Positions 35,407 through 46,480 of a stretch of 64,000 bases of DNA are shown here, one piece after another. The notes below the pieces were generated by a model, which was not told the DNA's origin, searched no databases, and saw only the letters and a program-made list of their open reading frames with translations. Position 1 is the first letter of the stretch; the number at the start of each line of letters is the position of its first letter. A program made the translations under genes and the position numbers. The DNA is from Massospora cicadina (Eukaryota; Entomophthoromycota; Entomophthoromycetes; Entomophthorales; Entomophthoraceae), in the NCBI GenBank assembly GCA_022478985.1, contig JAKSZP010000007.1, forward strand, positions 124,001 through 188,000. Direction: 5' to 3'.

Positions 35407-35417
35407 AATGAACTGAC
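35407..35417 (+). promoter_or_regulatory. Element E primer-binding site (self-priming type)
   Basis: AATGAACTGAC starts one base after the 5' LTR and pairs with 34564-34574. Confidence 0.78.
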
Positions 35418-35439
35418 CCATAACCTCAGCCTTCTCCAC

Positions 35440-36510
35440 CCTCCTCGCTGGCACTGGCAAAGCGTTGGCCTATGCCCTAACCTTAAATGTACTCTCTCTC
35501 TGCGACCTGGCCTTCTCCTGCTGGTCAGCTGCCTCATTCATCTGAGCATGCCGCCAGTTTGTGTTGACCTGGTCCCCACCCTGCAGACCCCTGGCGTCAA
35601 GTGTCACCCCATCAGTCAACATGATAGGGTTGGGAGTCCCCCTATCCCTTCTGATGAGGTGGCTGACCAAATCCTGGGTGTCCTGGCGGAACTTCAGGTG
35701 CACTTCACCGCCAATGGGGAAAGCTCCCCTTCCTTCTGATGCCCAGCAGAGCGTAGCTCTCCTTGATGCCCTAGATGGGGACGCCTGCCGCTGGGTCAGG
35801 GAGTGCTCTGCTCTGCTGCTAAGTCTGGGAACCCCACCCCCCTACTGGCGCTGGTCACTTCAGCGGTCCAGGCCCCTGAGTCTAGACCGGCGCGCCTCCT
35901 CCATCTCTTCACACTAGGGCAGACAGCCATGGACCTGCCCTCCCTGATGAAGCCTTCTATGGTCCTGGCCCCCACAGTGCCCATCCCCCCCAAGATCGCC
36001 ATCTCCGCCTTCTGAGCTGCCTTGGACCCCACTGCGGCTGCCCATGCATCTTGGGACCCCCTCCCTGGGTCCTTAGAAATTGCATTCTCTGTGGCTTGCG
36101 CAATTGGGGCCAGGCCTTTCCATACACCCGCGTGCGCTGCTGCAGCTCTTGAGGGGCCGCGTGCCACCCCCTCTCCCCCTGCCAGTGGTCGCAGCCAAGG
36201 GAAGCGCCCCCAGGTCTGCCGCCCTCTGCGCCCCCTCTGTACCCACCTTGGGTACCCTCCCCTCAGAAGAGTCCCTGCCTGCTGCACCCCCTGCTCTCAC
36301 CCTGGATCAGGAAAGTGGGTCCTTGATCCCCCAGAGCTCAGAGCCTGCCCATCCTGGCGCCATCACCCCCCAGTTAACCCAGAAGCCCCCTCAAAGAGAG
36401 TGGAGCGGGCATATGCATCAACCCTCGCTGCCCCATTTGGGACAAGGAGGAAGCAGAAACCCCTCCCCAGTTCCAGACCAGCCCGGCGCCTCTTGGTCAA
36501 TCTCTTCTAA
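35440..36510 (+). pseudogene. Element E gag-like region
   Basis: Proline/alanine-rich sequence in shifting frames (35548-35739, 35803-36015, 36022-36510) between primer-binding site and protease. A segment VADQILGVLAELQVHF looks helical. No zinc knuckle was found, which is also true of some Tf1-like gags. The assignment rests mainly on position. Confidence 0.55.
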
Positions 36511-36950
36511 TGATGGGTCATGCTCCCTCCTCGGCTGCCCTCTCTCTTGCCCACCCCAATAAAGAAGATCAAGCCTACTTCTTGTTCCCTATCTCTTTCC
36601 CCTCAGAGTTGGGCGAATTTACCGTGCAAGCCCTCCTCAACACCAGAGTGGCAGGCAACTTTATTGACCTCAGTGTGGCGCATTCCTTGGACCTGGCAAT
36701 GGAAGAAGCCTCATCAGTCCTGGGTGCTTCATCGGAGCCCATGAAGTCTTACCGCGTCTGACGCCCATTGCACTTCTCTGTCCATGACTTTGGGTTCAGT
36801 GACCACTTTTCAGCCGTACAGGACTTGCTCTACCCCGTGATCTTGGGGGTGGGCTGGTGGTGGCGACAGCAGGTCTGCATTAATCTTGCCAATAACTCCT
36901 TGTTGTTCTCAAACCTCAAGTTGAGTGGAGAGTTTCCTTGTTGAAAACCC
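36510..36950 (+). pseudogene. Element E protease remnant
   Basis: FTVQALLNTRVAGNFIDLS (about 36618-36675) is a retropepsin active-site region in which the usual DSGA has become NTRV, so the catalytic Asp is lost. GNFID and the later VILGVGWWW block (about 36838-36862) support the call. Confidence 0.8.
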
Positions 36951-37056
36951 TCCCCCTTGACACATCCCTCAGCTCTATTTCCCCCCGGACCCCACTCCTA
37001 TTGACCTCCCTTCAGACTTCCCACCCTTCCTAACCCCCTATAAGTCCATCTTTGAC

Positions 37057-37860
37057 ATGTCGCTGGCTTCCAAGCTCCCCCTACACTCTGAATATGACCT
37101 AACATTTCAGCTGACGGTTGACCTAGTCAAGATCAACTGCCCCCTCTACCCCTACACAGAGGAAGAGGACAAGGCCTTGGGGACTTGGCTAGATGAGATG
37201 CTAGAGAAGGGCTGGCTTATCAAGAAATCTTCACCAGTTGCCTCCCCCATAGTTTTTGCTCGGAAAGCAGATGGCACCCTGCGCCCTTGCATTGACTATG
37301 GCCACCTCAACAACATCACCATCCCTGACCCCTACCCACTGCCCTTAGAGCAGACCATTGCCCAAGCCATTGCCAAATCCTGGGTCTTCTCAAAACTGGA
37401 TCTGGTGAACGCCTTTAACCAGGTGAGGGTGGCGAGAGGACAAGAGTGGCTCACAGCTATCCGCACCCACCTGGGGTCTTTTTCAATTCAGAGTGATGCC
37501 CTTCGGACTGAAAAACGCTCCGGCCACCTTCCAATGCCTCAAAAATGATGTTCTTGGGGACTTGCACTTCTCATGCGCTGTAGCCTACATTGACAATATT
37601 CTGGTCCACTCCCCACCCCAGAGCAACACGCCAAGGATCTAGAAGCAGTGGTGGCATCCCTCCACAAAGCAGGGCTCTTTGTAAAACCCTCAAAGTGTGA
37701 ATTTTTCTGGGATGAAGTGACCTTCTTAGGTAACCTCATCCTGAAGGATGGATATGCTGTTCCCCCTCAAAGCTTGAGGCGATCCAGTCTTGGCCTACCC
37801 CTACTACACAGAAACAACTCCGAAGTTTCCTCAGCACCATCACCTTCTTAAAGAAATTCT
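37057..37860 (+). pseudogene. Element E reverse transcriptase
   Basis: The frame 37057-37548 contains LTVDLVKINCPLYP, EKGWLIKKSSPVASPIVF, GTLRPCIDYGHLNN and FSKLDLVNAFNQVRV. Shifts near 37490 and 37600 displace the rest: FGLKNAPATFQ, then an AYIDNILVHS block at 37580-37610, where the YMDD/YIDD motif reads YIDN and the second Asp is lost. KPSKCEFFWDEVTFLGN follows. It is very close in style to element D RT. Confidence 0.87.
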
Positions 37861-38560
37861 CCCCAGCCCTCGCCCAACTGGCGGCACCCCTTCACCCCCT
37901 CACTGGGAAGAACGCCCCCTTCAAGTGGTCCCTGGAATGCCAGCAGGCCTTTGAGTCTATCAAGGAGGTTTTCCTCACCGCCCCAGTCCTGCAGCATGCT
38001 GACACCTCCTGACCCTTCATTGTAGCCTGCGACGCCTCATTGGTGGCAGTGGGCGCTGTGCTGCTACAGGAGCATGAGGGGGTCGAGCACCCAGTGGCCT
38101 ACTACTCCTGCAAATTCACTTCCACAGAACAAGCATGGCCAATATATGACAAGGAGCTAGCGGCAGTGGCGTGGTCACTCACCCACTGGCGATACCTCCT
38201 GCAAGGCGCCCAGCATGAAATCACCATTTGGACTGACCATAAGGCTTTACTATACTACTGCAAACCCCAGAAGTTGGGGCACCGCCAAACTCGCACATAC
38301 CAGGACCTATGTGGGTTTCATTTTAAATATGAATTCATAAAAGGCCCCCTGAATGTGTTGCCAGACATGCTCAGCCGGAACCCATCTCTATCACCCAATG
38401 GTGGAGAGGACCTGCTAGAGCTTACTACTGTAGTGCCCCCCTCCCAAATCCTCTCCTTGGCCCCTCCAATGGTAGCCTTTGCCAACCTTGCCTTGATGCC
38501 CCACTCCTCCTCAGCATCCTTGCTGCCCAGACCTGTTGCTCCAAAGGGTTAGAGCTTTAC
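37860..38560 (+). pseudogene. Element E RNase H
   Basis: PFIVACDASLVAVGAVLLQ lies across a TGA near 38011. Then HPVAYYSCKFT, YDKELAAVAWSLTHWRYLL and WTDHKALLYYCKP follow in the 38040-38552 frame. The Asp, Glu and Asp of the catalytic set are visible. Confidence 0.85.
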
Positions 38561-40227
38561 ACTGACCTAGAGTCCTCAAGTTGGAAGAGAGCCCCATACA
38601 CCCTATGGGAGGGAACCATCTGGTTCTGCGATTGGGTTTGGGTCCCCCCATCCCTACGCAACTGTGTTATCAAAGAACACCATGTCCCCCAGACCGTTGG
38701 GCACCCTGGCATCAAGAAGTGCGCTGATCTCATAAAGAGAACTTATAATTGGCCAGGGTCCTCAAAGGACATCCCCGCCTGGATCTCCCGCTGTGTCACC
38801 TGTGCCAGGGCAAAATTGGACCGATCTGGGAAGAAGGGGTTGCTACACCCCCTGCAGCAGGCAGAAGGCCCGTGGACCTCAGTCTTGGTAGACTTCATTG
38901 TGGAGCTCCCCCCTCTAATGGCTCAGATGCTATCATGGTAGTCATTGATCAATTTACCAAGTTCGCGCTCTTCATCCCCTGCCTCTCCTCTATCACTGCG
39001 GTGGAGACCGCAAATTTATTTGTCAACCATGTCTTTGCCATGTTTGGTCTCCCCAAAGAGATAGTGAGTGACAGGGGACCCCAGTTCACCGCCCGGTTCT
39101 GGGAAGAGTTGCTAACCCTCCTCAGCATCAAGCCCTGCAGATCTACAGCCTACCACCCCCAGTCTGATGGGCAGACTGAGCGGGTGAACCAGGTACTGGA
39201 GCAGTACCTGCGCTGTTATGCGACAGCCTCACAGGACACTTGGGCCAAGGACCTACCCCTTGCACAGTTTGCGTACAACAATTCACTCCACTCCTCGACC
39301 AACCTCTCCCCCTTTGAGGCCACCCTCAGTTACAACCCCTCCTTCCAAATTGGCCTCCAGCTCTCCTCAACAGTCCCTGCAGCTGAAGACTGTGTGTGTG
39401 CACTCCGCGAGACACACAACCTGGTTTGTGAACATTTGACAAAGTCCATCAAGGATTACAAAAAGTTTGCTGACTGGAAGCGCCTCCCTGGACATGAGAT
39501 CAAAGTCAGCTCCCTTGTCATGCTGGACACCCGCAATCTTCCCTTAAAAGCCCCCACCCAGAAACTTGCAGCCAAATGCTCTGGCCCCTTTGAGGTGGAG
39601 AAGGACTTAGGCAATGGAGCCTATCATTTGAAGCTGCCCGCTCACTGGAAGCAGCATAATGTCTTCCACACCTCCCTCCTGACCCCCTTCAAAGGGGAAA
39701 GGCCAACATCACCAGAGCCAATCCTCATTGGGGAATCCCAGGAAGTGGAGGTGGAGGCTATCCTGGCTTCCCGGAGGTCCCGCAGATCCGTTCAGTACCT
39801 GGTTGCCTGGAAAGGCTACCCCTCATATGAGAACAGCTGGGTGAGTGCACGTGACTGTGCAAATTGCAAGGACCTGATAGAAGAATTCCACAACTCCCAC
39901 CTGGCAGCCCCCCATCCACCCCAGAAGATTGCAGCCATCCTGGCCATAAAGCTCCCAGAGAGGCACAAGAACTATGCCCTGGTCCATGCCCCAGGTGGGG
40001 GCCTCCTCCCTGTCAAAAAAGGAAAGGGTAGTGTAAGTCTTGGGGACCAGCCCCTACAACTGGATAGGGAGCAGCATCCCTTTTGGACCAAAAGGGGGCC
40101 AAAGGCCCAAGTGGACCCCCTGTCACAGCTGAGCGACCTGGCGCATGTGGTTGATGAGCGCTGGGTGACTGCCCTTCTGCCTAGAGATATTCAGATCTCT
40201 CCCCCTCCCCCTCCCCAACCCTGGTAA
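38560..40227 (+). pseudogene. Element E integrase with GPY/F module and chromodomain
   Basis: The 492-codon frame 38749-40227 has IVSDRGPQFTARFWEEL (second Asp), GQTERVNQVLEQYLR (Glu), AQFAYNNSLHSST, CSGPFEVEKDLGNGAYHL (GPY/F) and a chromodomain (EAILASRRSRRSVQYLVAWK, GYPSYENSW). Chromodomains steer insertion to marked chromatin. The first catalytic Asp lies in another frame (VDFIVELPP), with a shift in the C run near 38908-38913. The frame passes through the polypurine tract and reads about 65 codons into the 3' LTR. Confidence 0.9.
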
Positions 40228-41684
40228 AATTAATAGAGGGGACCTGCCAGGAGATCATGCAGGCCAGGGGCCATGGGCGGGCCCCTGGGACCCCTCACTC
40301 ACCAGGGAAACTTACCAAAATTTTGAAGAAACAGCCAGCGCAGGTATCAGAGCCCAGTCTGCAAATTCTGGGCTAATGGAGCCAGTCCTGGACTGGTCAG
40401 GTCTGAGAGTCAGATCAGAACTTGATTTGGGTTTTGAACCAGGCCACCAGTGACTCAGACCAGTTGCCCCTACCCCCCAGAACAGATCTGAGAAGTTTGG
40501 ATTGTGTAGACAATCAAATTGAGAGTCTGGACCAGGTTGCAGACAACTGAGCACCAAGGCCACAGCCCCCCAGGATGAATCTGGGAAATCTGAACCATGT
40601 GAGCTGCCCAACTCAAATGGTCAAGGCCCAGATTGGTACCATCAACCTGGTCTGGCCCCAAAAATTTGGGAAAATCAGCAAAAGTTTTTTTGATTTTTGC
40701 CAAGATTTTGGGCATCCATCCACTCCCCCACCCGCCAGCCAACCAAACCCCATCGCCAATCCCCAACCACCCAATACCCTAGCATCCCCACTATGCGATT
40801 TTCCCAATACTTAAGGCAACTGCCCTGTCTGATGGGCAGTTGTCAGTTCATTCTCTATTCTCCTTGTGCTTTGCACCAAAATAAAGCTGAATACCCTGAA
40901 CGCCTTGTCATGGACTCCGCCTGTTTGTTTTTCCTGTTCAAAATTCCACTGATCGATCTGGCAAAGCGTGCTGCCACCCAAATTGTTATCCTGATGATTG
41001 CTGAATGGGTCATCCAGTCACTCGACCCTGCCACATGTTGGTGGATCATATCCATGGTAAACCGCCTTGCTCTTGATGATGGAGTTGACTCTCCATCCAT
41101 TTTCACATATCCGTTAAATGCAAACCCATTAGTTTGCTTTGCTGTCAGGTTTTCCTAAGAGCGCTCCCCTATCAGAGCAGCCTCAGGGCGCCCCTGCCCT
41201 GATGCCCGCAAGCTCAGCCCCCACACCTAGCTCATCAGCCATTGATCCCACCCACCTAAGGGGCCCAGAGTACCCTGACCAAGGGGGACTCAGCCCTAAC
41301 GCTTGTTGCAGGTCTGTTTTCCCCTCTGACAGCACCCCTGTCCACGCAGTGGGTCCTGTGCCACCCCTCTCTGGTGCACAGACCCACCTACCCATAACTG
41401 AAGGCCAGCAACTGCGCACCCTGGAGGAGTCATCATCCTCCCCGCCTCTCCCACCCTTGGGGGTTGCCCCCGCAAGACTCATGGTTGCCCCCATTGCAAC
41501 CATCTGGTTTGCCTTGGGGGCCTTCAGTACATTTATAAACATTTGCTTTCCTCACGTCCCCACTAGATCCCCCTTCTTCTAGTCGCATGGACCGCTGTGC
41601 CCTTGGCATTCTGGGCTCTCCACTGGGTGCTCACACACCCTGACTGGGAGCCCAGTCTAATTCTTATCAGCCGTTTCCATGGGG
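40032..41684 (+). repeat. Element E 3' LTR
   Basis: Starts TGTAAGTCTTGG directly after a purine tract ending AAAGGGTAG. It is near-identical to 33756-35405 apart from scattered substitutions. The terminal bases after CCATG differ from the 5' copy. Confidence 0.92.
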
Positions 41685-41711
41685 TTGAGCCCCATTGGGA
41701 GGAGAGGGTAA

Positions 41712-42550
41712 TGTCATGGTCCCATGACGTCATAATAGGGACTGACCCCAAGGACAAGGCTGGGCGCCAGGAGGCCCAGAAGGTGAAATTACAGGGCCTC
41801 CCATACCTGAAGCACACCCTAGACCAGCGCTGGGTATGGGAAAAATATGCCCAGATTGGTCCTAGTGGGGTGCCAAGCGCTCAGCCCCTGACGTTGGGCC
41901 AAGCATTAAAATGAACTATCTACCAAATAAACACAGACAGTTCAGTTCATTTTGTTGAGGAACGGGGTTTCAAAACCATTTCCATTTATGAAATAACGCG
42001 CTCAGGTCAAATCCAACTTCAATTGATCACTTGAGTGAAGTTGGTCTCAGCCTATTCAATTAATTCAGATGGCAGCATTGCCCTATTGGTGAGTCAGTGC
42101 TTGGGCCCACTGCAACATAACCCCAATTTTCCCATCCAATCTTAAATTCATTTTCCCTGACCAACGTTCATTGTTGGTCGACTTCCCAAATAAAATTACC
42201 CTGTTTTTACCATTTTATTATGTTATTCCTAACGATCCTGTGCGCGGACCCCTTTGAGGATGTCTCGCGCTCCATCAAACTTACCATGTTGAACTCAATA
42301 TGGTTATCACCTCGTGCACCATTGGTTCGTCCAGGTCCCCTCCCTCCTGGGTCATTTGCCACTTCTCTCAACGGACCGCGTTGTTTTTAGCTGGTTGTTG
42401 ATAGCACTTCTTTGCTTATATTGTTGTTGCTCCAGCACCCTCTGCTGGGTAATAATTAATTTTATTCTAACGGCTAGTTCCCTGACATTGGGCTTGTGCG
42501 CCGAGCATCACCACTCTGGGAACTGGAGAGTTATAGACACTCTATTAACA
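41712..42550 (+). repeat. Element D 3' LTR
   Basis: 839 bp, TGTCATGGTCCC...ATTAACA, preceded by the purine tract GGGAGGAGAGGG and TAA, and followed by GTAAC. Its copy of the self-primer 11-mer has one change (GTTGGTCGACT). Confidence 0.95.
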
Positions 42551-42555
42551 GTAAC

Positions 42556-43569
42556 CACATCTCTGGTAATGATGTTTACTTTTCCACTTTTTTGTCAGGT
42601 GCAGCAGCATCATATTTTCAGTCATTGACCTTCATGAAATAAAGTTATTTTATTCTTTCCTGACAGTTTCTACCACTACCCCCTTTAATTGATTGGTTAG
42701 AATATTCATAAAGACCTTATAGTCAAAATTTGATAGTTCTCCATGATGGTAGGATAGCCCTTCAAATACAATACCATCACGCCTTCTAAAAAACCAGCTC
42801 ACTAATAATATAGTCTATGAGTTGATTATAAAACTCAGTAAGCATCTCGGACATTTTTGCCCAAAAATATAATACCCCAGGGTCATCCCATCCTCCCCAG
42901 GAGCCTTGCCATTACTTTCATTGTGGATGGCGTCTGACACCTCTGAATTGCAGATTTTTGCACATTAAAGCTTTTGAGTCTCTATTGGCAGTGCCCACAG
43001 TCCGCTTGTGAGCACTTTGATTGCCTCTGGGTCATTCTCTTAGGGGCCATAGAGGTCCTAATAGTAATAAGCGGCACACTGGCTATGCGAGCTGCATCTG
43101 TCACCCCAGCGCCTCCTTCAATAAAAAGTGACAAGATCCTTATTGTGGGTCTGAAAGCCCTAGTGCCTTGCGGAGTAAGGCCACATTGTCATTTTAATCT
43201 TCATTCCACCTTTGTTTCTCTTTTTAAAGCGATCCACTACATAGGCTCCCATCAATTTTGCATACAGTTCAGCCTTGGAAATTTTGGCACATACCCCCAT
43301 AACTGCAGCCTTCCTGTAGCTACACTCCATGTTCCTCCACAAGGCTTCATACTCAAACGTTTGGCCCCTAGCTGCTACCAAATATTTCAAAAGCCATCTT
43401 GAGATCTGTCTTCATCCGCAGCCATTTTACAGGTTCATTTTGCTTCTCTAAAAACTGGTTTCTCTGCAAACTCACCTTCTTACTCATAATTTACTGAAGT
43501 GGAGACACTTTAGCAGTTCAGGGTTTAGTCTCCAGATCCCTTCACCTGAAGAAGCAACCCAAGGGTCAC
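42556..43569 (-). pseudogene. LINE-2 RT N-terminal part
   Basis: The minus strand encodes, across frames, NGKAPGEDGMT (the gPGPDG block of LINE RTs), FRRRDGIVFEGLSYHHGELS, YKVFMNILTNQLKGVVVETV and RSMTENMMLLHLTKKWKSK. It is cut by element D on the left (GTAAC) and by element F on the right (GTCAC). Confidence 0.85.
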
Positions 43570-44042
43570 TGTTAGTTCTCAGCATCTAGGCTTGATTCTG
43601 CTGAGTTGGTTTGCAAAGGGTATTAGCCACTGAGCAACCAAAATGGATGATATGAGGATCGCTGATTTCTTGATAAAACTCAATAACCCAAATATGGAGC
43701 TATCGCCCCTTATTTTGACCTTTAATATATATATTTCAGACTTATCTGCAATCACCTATCACCCAGAAAAGACCTCCCTTCAATCTTCCGTGTGACTCTT
43801 TATATACTCAGTTCCCCAAGCCAGATGCATCCTCAGCTTGGTAATCTTCTATTCTTCTTCCCTTTTTTAAATATTCTTTTGTATTAAATCTTAGCATAAA
43901 TACTCTCAATTTGCCAAATGGTCATCACTTTGCTTGATTATAATTTGTATACCCTTTTTTGTAAATCTCAAGACTCTTTTCAATTCCCCTCTGATCTTCC
44001 AGTATGGGTAGCGTACTGTCCAGTCATATCAACTTCCTGACA
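43570..44042 (-). repeat. Element F 3' LTR
   Basis: 473 bp, plus-strand TGTTAGTTCTC...CCTGACA, followed by a pyrimidine-rich run (minus-strand purine tract AAAGGAGGGAGG). It matches 50432-50906. Confidence 0.93.
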
Positions 44043-44089
44043 TTACCTCCCTCCTTTGACTGGATGATATGCTCTTATTGTTTATATGC

Positions 44090-45180
44090 TTGGAGGAACT
44101 TTGCATGAACTCAGTTGATAATCCAACCCCCTCGGGTTCCTTAATAGTTTAGACATCCATGCCAGTCTTCTCAATAATCTTGAATGGGCCAGCCCAAATG
44201 TTGGAGAGCTTGTTTTTCCGCCTAAATCCATGCTGGTCGTGGAATAAAACATGGTCCCCCACAGAGAACAGCGGGAGTCTGCTCCATCACTTCTGATCAG
44301 CTGCCTGATCTTGAATCTTCTTGGAAAAATGGTGGAGTAGGCTTATATTTGCAGCTTGATCAATGTATCCATAAGTGTCTTCAGATATCGCTGGGGGTTC
44401 ACACCACCAGTGTCCTCTACACATGAATAGAGCAAGGCAGGCAGAGCTGGATGTCGACCATACAGCAGTTGAAATGGGCTCTTACCAGTGGCCAAATGAT
44501 AGCTGATATTATAAGAGAACACGTCTGTAGGTAGAAGGGCACTACATTCTAAGGGCCAATCCATTACCAATTTGTGGAGTATGTTCACTAGGGTTCCGTT
44601 GATTTGCTCCACTATCCCATTTGATTCAGGATAATAAGGGGTGGTCAAAACCCCGCAAATCGCCATCAATTTGTTTAACTTTGGCAGGATATGTTAAGTG
44701 AAGTTGGTTCCATTATCCATCAGAATGAACTGTGGGCAGCCCTGCCGCTGTATAACAAACTCCATAATAAACTTGGCAGTGGTGATCGCGCCCAAGTCAC
44801 TAATAGCCCTGGCCTCCACCAATCGAGTCAAATGATCAATGGCAACAATTATATACTTGGATTGATTGGCGCTAGTCAGCAGAGGTCCCACTACATTAAT
44901 GGAAACGGTGTGCCATGTGAACTGGGGTTTAACTAGCTGGTATGTGGTTTTCTTGCGGAAAGGCTTTTCCACTTGACACTGATGGCAACAGCTAACTGTT
45001 GCCAATATGTCATAATGCATGCTTTCCCCAAAAGTATCGAGGTCACAAAAACTTTAGCGTTTTCTGCAATCCTCCATGTCCTACAGCCTGATGAGCATCC
45101 ATAATAATTGAGGGTCTAGCCAAAGGTTTAGGAAAATTCAGTGTCAAGTCTCTGATCCACTTATATAGTTCTTCCCCTCA
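44090..45180 (-). pseudogene. Element F integrase
   Basis: The frame 45020-44694 has the zinc-binding end (CCHQCQVEK), [31 protein letters not shown] and [11 protein letters not shown]; the next (44669-44343) has LTTPYYPESNGIVEQINGTL. The first catalytic Asp is Asn (INVVGP), while the second Asp and the Glu are kept. A one-codon region with a stop near 44694 splits the two frames. GDHVLFHDQHGFRR and IWAGPFKIIEK (about 44270-44170) form the GPF module. Confidence 0.88.
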
Positions 45181-45368
45181 TATGAAGGTATCCTCCCTGA
45201 GTCCATCTAACACCTTGATCACCTGTGGCAGCTCATCCTGGTATTTGTTTGCCACCATCTTTTTGTACATTATGTCAGCTAGATCTGCCATGATGGCGAC
45301 CATTGGCAACCAAGAAAGACAATCTGTGTTTCTGATGTTTTGCTCCTGGTTGATGTAAAATCTTGAAA

Positions 45369-46480
45369 TCATATGCTTGGCTTTAGAGCCCAACATGTGA
45401 GCCGTCCTTCCAGTTCACAAAGATTCTGTAGCCAGCGCAAGGAAGCGTGATCTGTCACTACTTGGAATACTACCCCATGCAAATATACCTGAAACTGTTT
45501 GTAAGCGTAGATAACCGCTAAACGCTCCCACTCAGTTATGGTGTAGTTTTTTTCATGACATTTCAAGCTTTGACTACAGAATGCGACAGGATGTTCCACG
45601 CCATCATCATCCTTCTGGGATAATACTGCCCCTATAGCAGCGAGGGATGCATCCATTTGTACTATGAACTGCTTGTTGAAGTTGGGATATTTCAAAATGG
45701 GTGCACTTGCTAACGCGGTTTACAACACATCAAAAGCATTCTGACATTGTTCTGTCCAATTGAAAGAAGCGTTTTTCTTTAATAACTCAAAAAGTGGGGC
45801 CCCAATGTAGCTGAAATTGGGAATGAACCGTCGGTAGTACCCAACCATCCCTAGAAACAACTGAATGTCCCGCTTATTCCCAGGTCGAGTCATCTTGCTA
45901 ATTGCTTCCACCTTAGCCAGCTGCGGATTAAGCCCATTTGATTTCATGATGAACCTAAGGTATTTCAATTGTTCTTTAAAGAAATGGCACTTCTGAGGCT
46001 TAATTTTGATATTAGTGGCAGCAAGGCGCTGAAACACTTGTTCTAAGTGGGCCAGGTGCTCTGTAAACATCCGCAAGAACAAATTGATGTCATCCAGGTA
46101 AACTAGGATGCAGAAAAGCTTTAAATCACCTAAAATTGTATCCATGGTACGCTGGAATGTAGCTGGGGCGTTCACAACCCTTGCAGCATGCGAGTCAGCT
46201 GGAACAACCCTCTTGAGGTGATGATCACACATTTCTCCCATTTTGCTAATGGCAATTTGATCTGCAAGTACTTTGAGATCAGATCCATGGTGGAAAAATA
46301 GTTTGCCCCACCCAATTGGTCTAATGCATCGTCAATCCTCAGAAGAGGGTAGTAATCCTTCTTCATTATGTTATCAAGTTTATGATAGTTAATAACCACT
46401 TGATTCAAGCCATCCCTTTTCTTTATGATGAGCACAGGTTATGCCCACGGACTGTTTGACAGCTCTAGCATTCCTTACAT
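45369..46480 (-). pseudogene. Element F reverse transcriptase and RNase H
   Basis: RT: LIIKKRDGLNQVVINYHKLD (46435 on), FSTMDLISKYLQIKL, then 46241-45720 with NAPATFQRTMDTILGDLK, ILVYLDDINLFL (YLDD at 46100-46089) and IQLFLGMVGYYRRFIPNF. RNase H in 45695-45369: VQMDASLAAIGAVLSQ, HPVAFCSQSLK, EWERLAVIYAYKQFQ and VTDHASLRWLQ with all acidic residues. One shift near 46200 interrupts RT; otherwise it is well kept. Confidence 0.9.

Larger units (their letters stand above)
33756..41684 (+). mobile_element. Element E: chromodomain Ty3/gypsy (Tf1/sushi type), inside element D
   Basis: LTRs at 33756-35405 and 40032-41684 are highly similar, the youngest-looking pair in the window. The internal region has a proline-rich gag-like part, protease, RT, RNase H, integrase and chromodomain, G+C rich compared with A, B, C and F. 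No target duplication is visible, and the last three bases of the 3' LTR differ (GGG against ACA). The D integrase C-terminus is missing at the junction. Confidence 0.9.
29344..42550 (+). mobile_element. Element D: Tf1/sushi-like Ty3/gypsy retrotransposon carrying element E
   Basis: LTRs at 29344-30181 and 41712-42550 are flanked by GTAAC (29339-29343 and 42551-42555). The internal part is 30182-33755 plus about 30 bp (41685-41711); element E occupies the rest. The coding order is a first ORF, protease, RT, RNase H and integrase, truncated by E. RT is of the type that in other elements carries a chromodomain. It is inserted in the RT of LINE-2. Confidence 0.93.
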
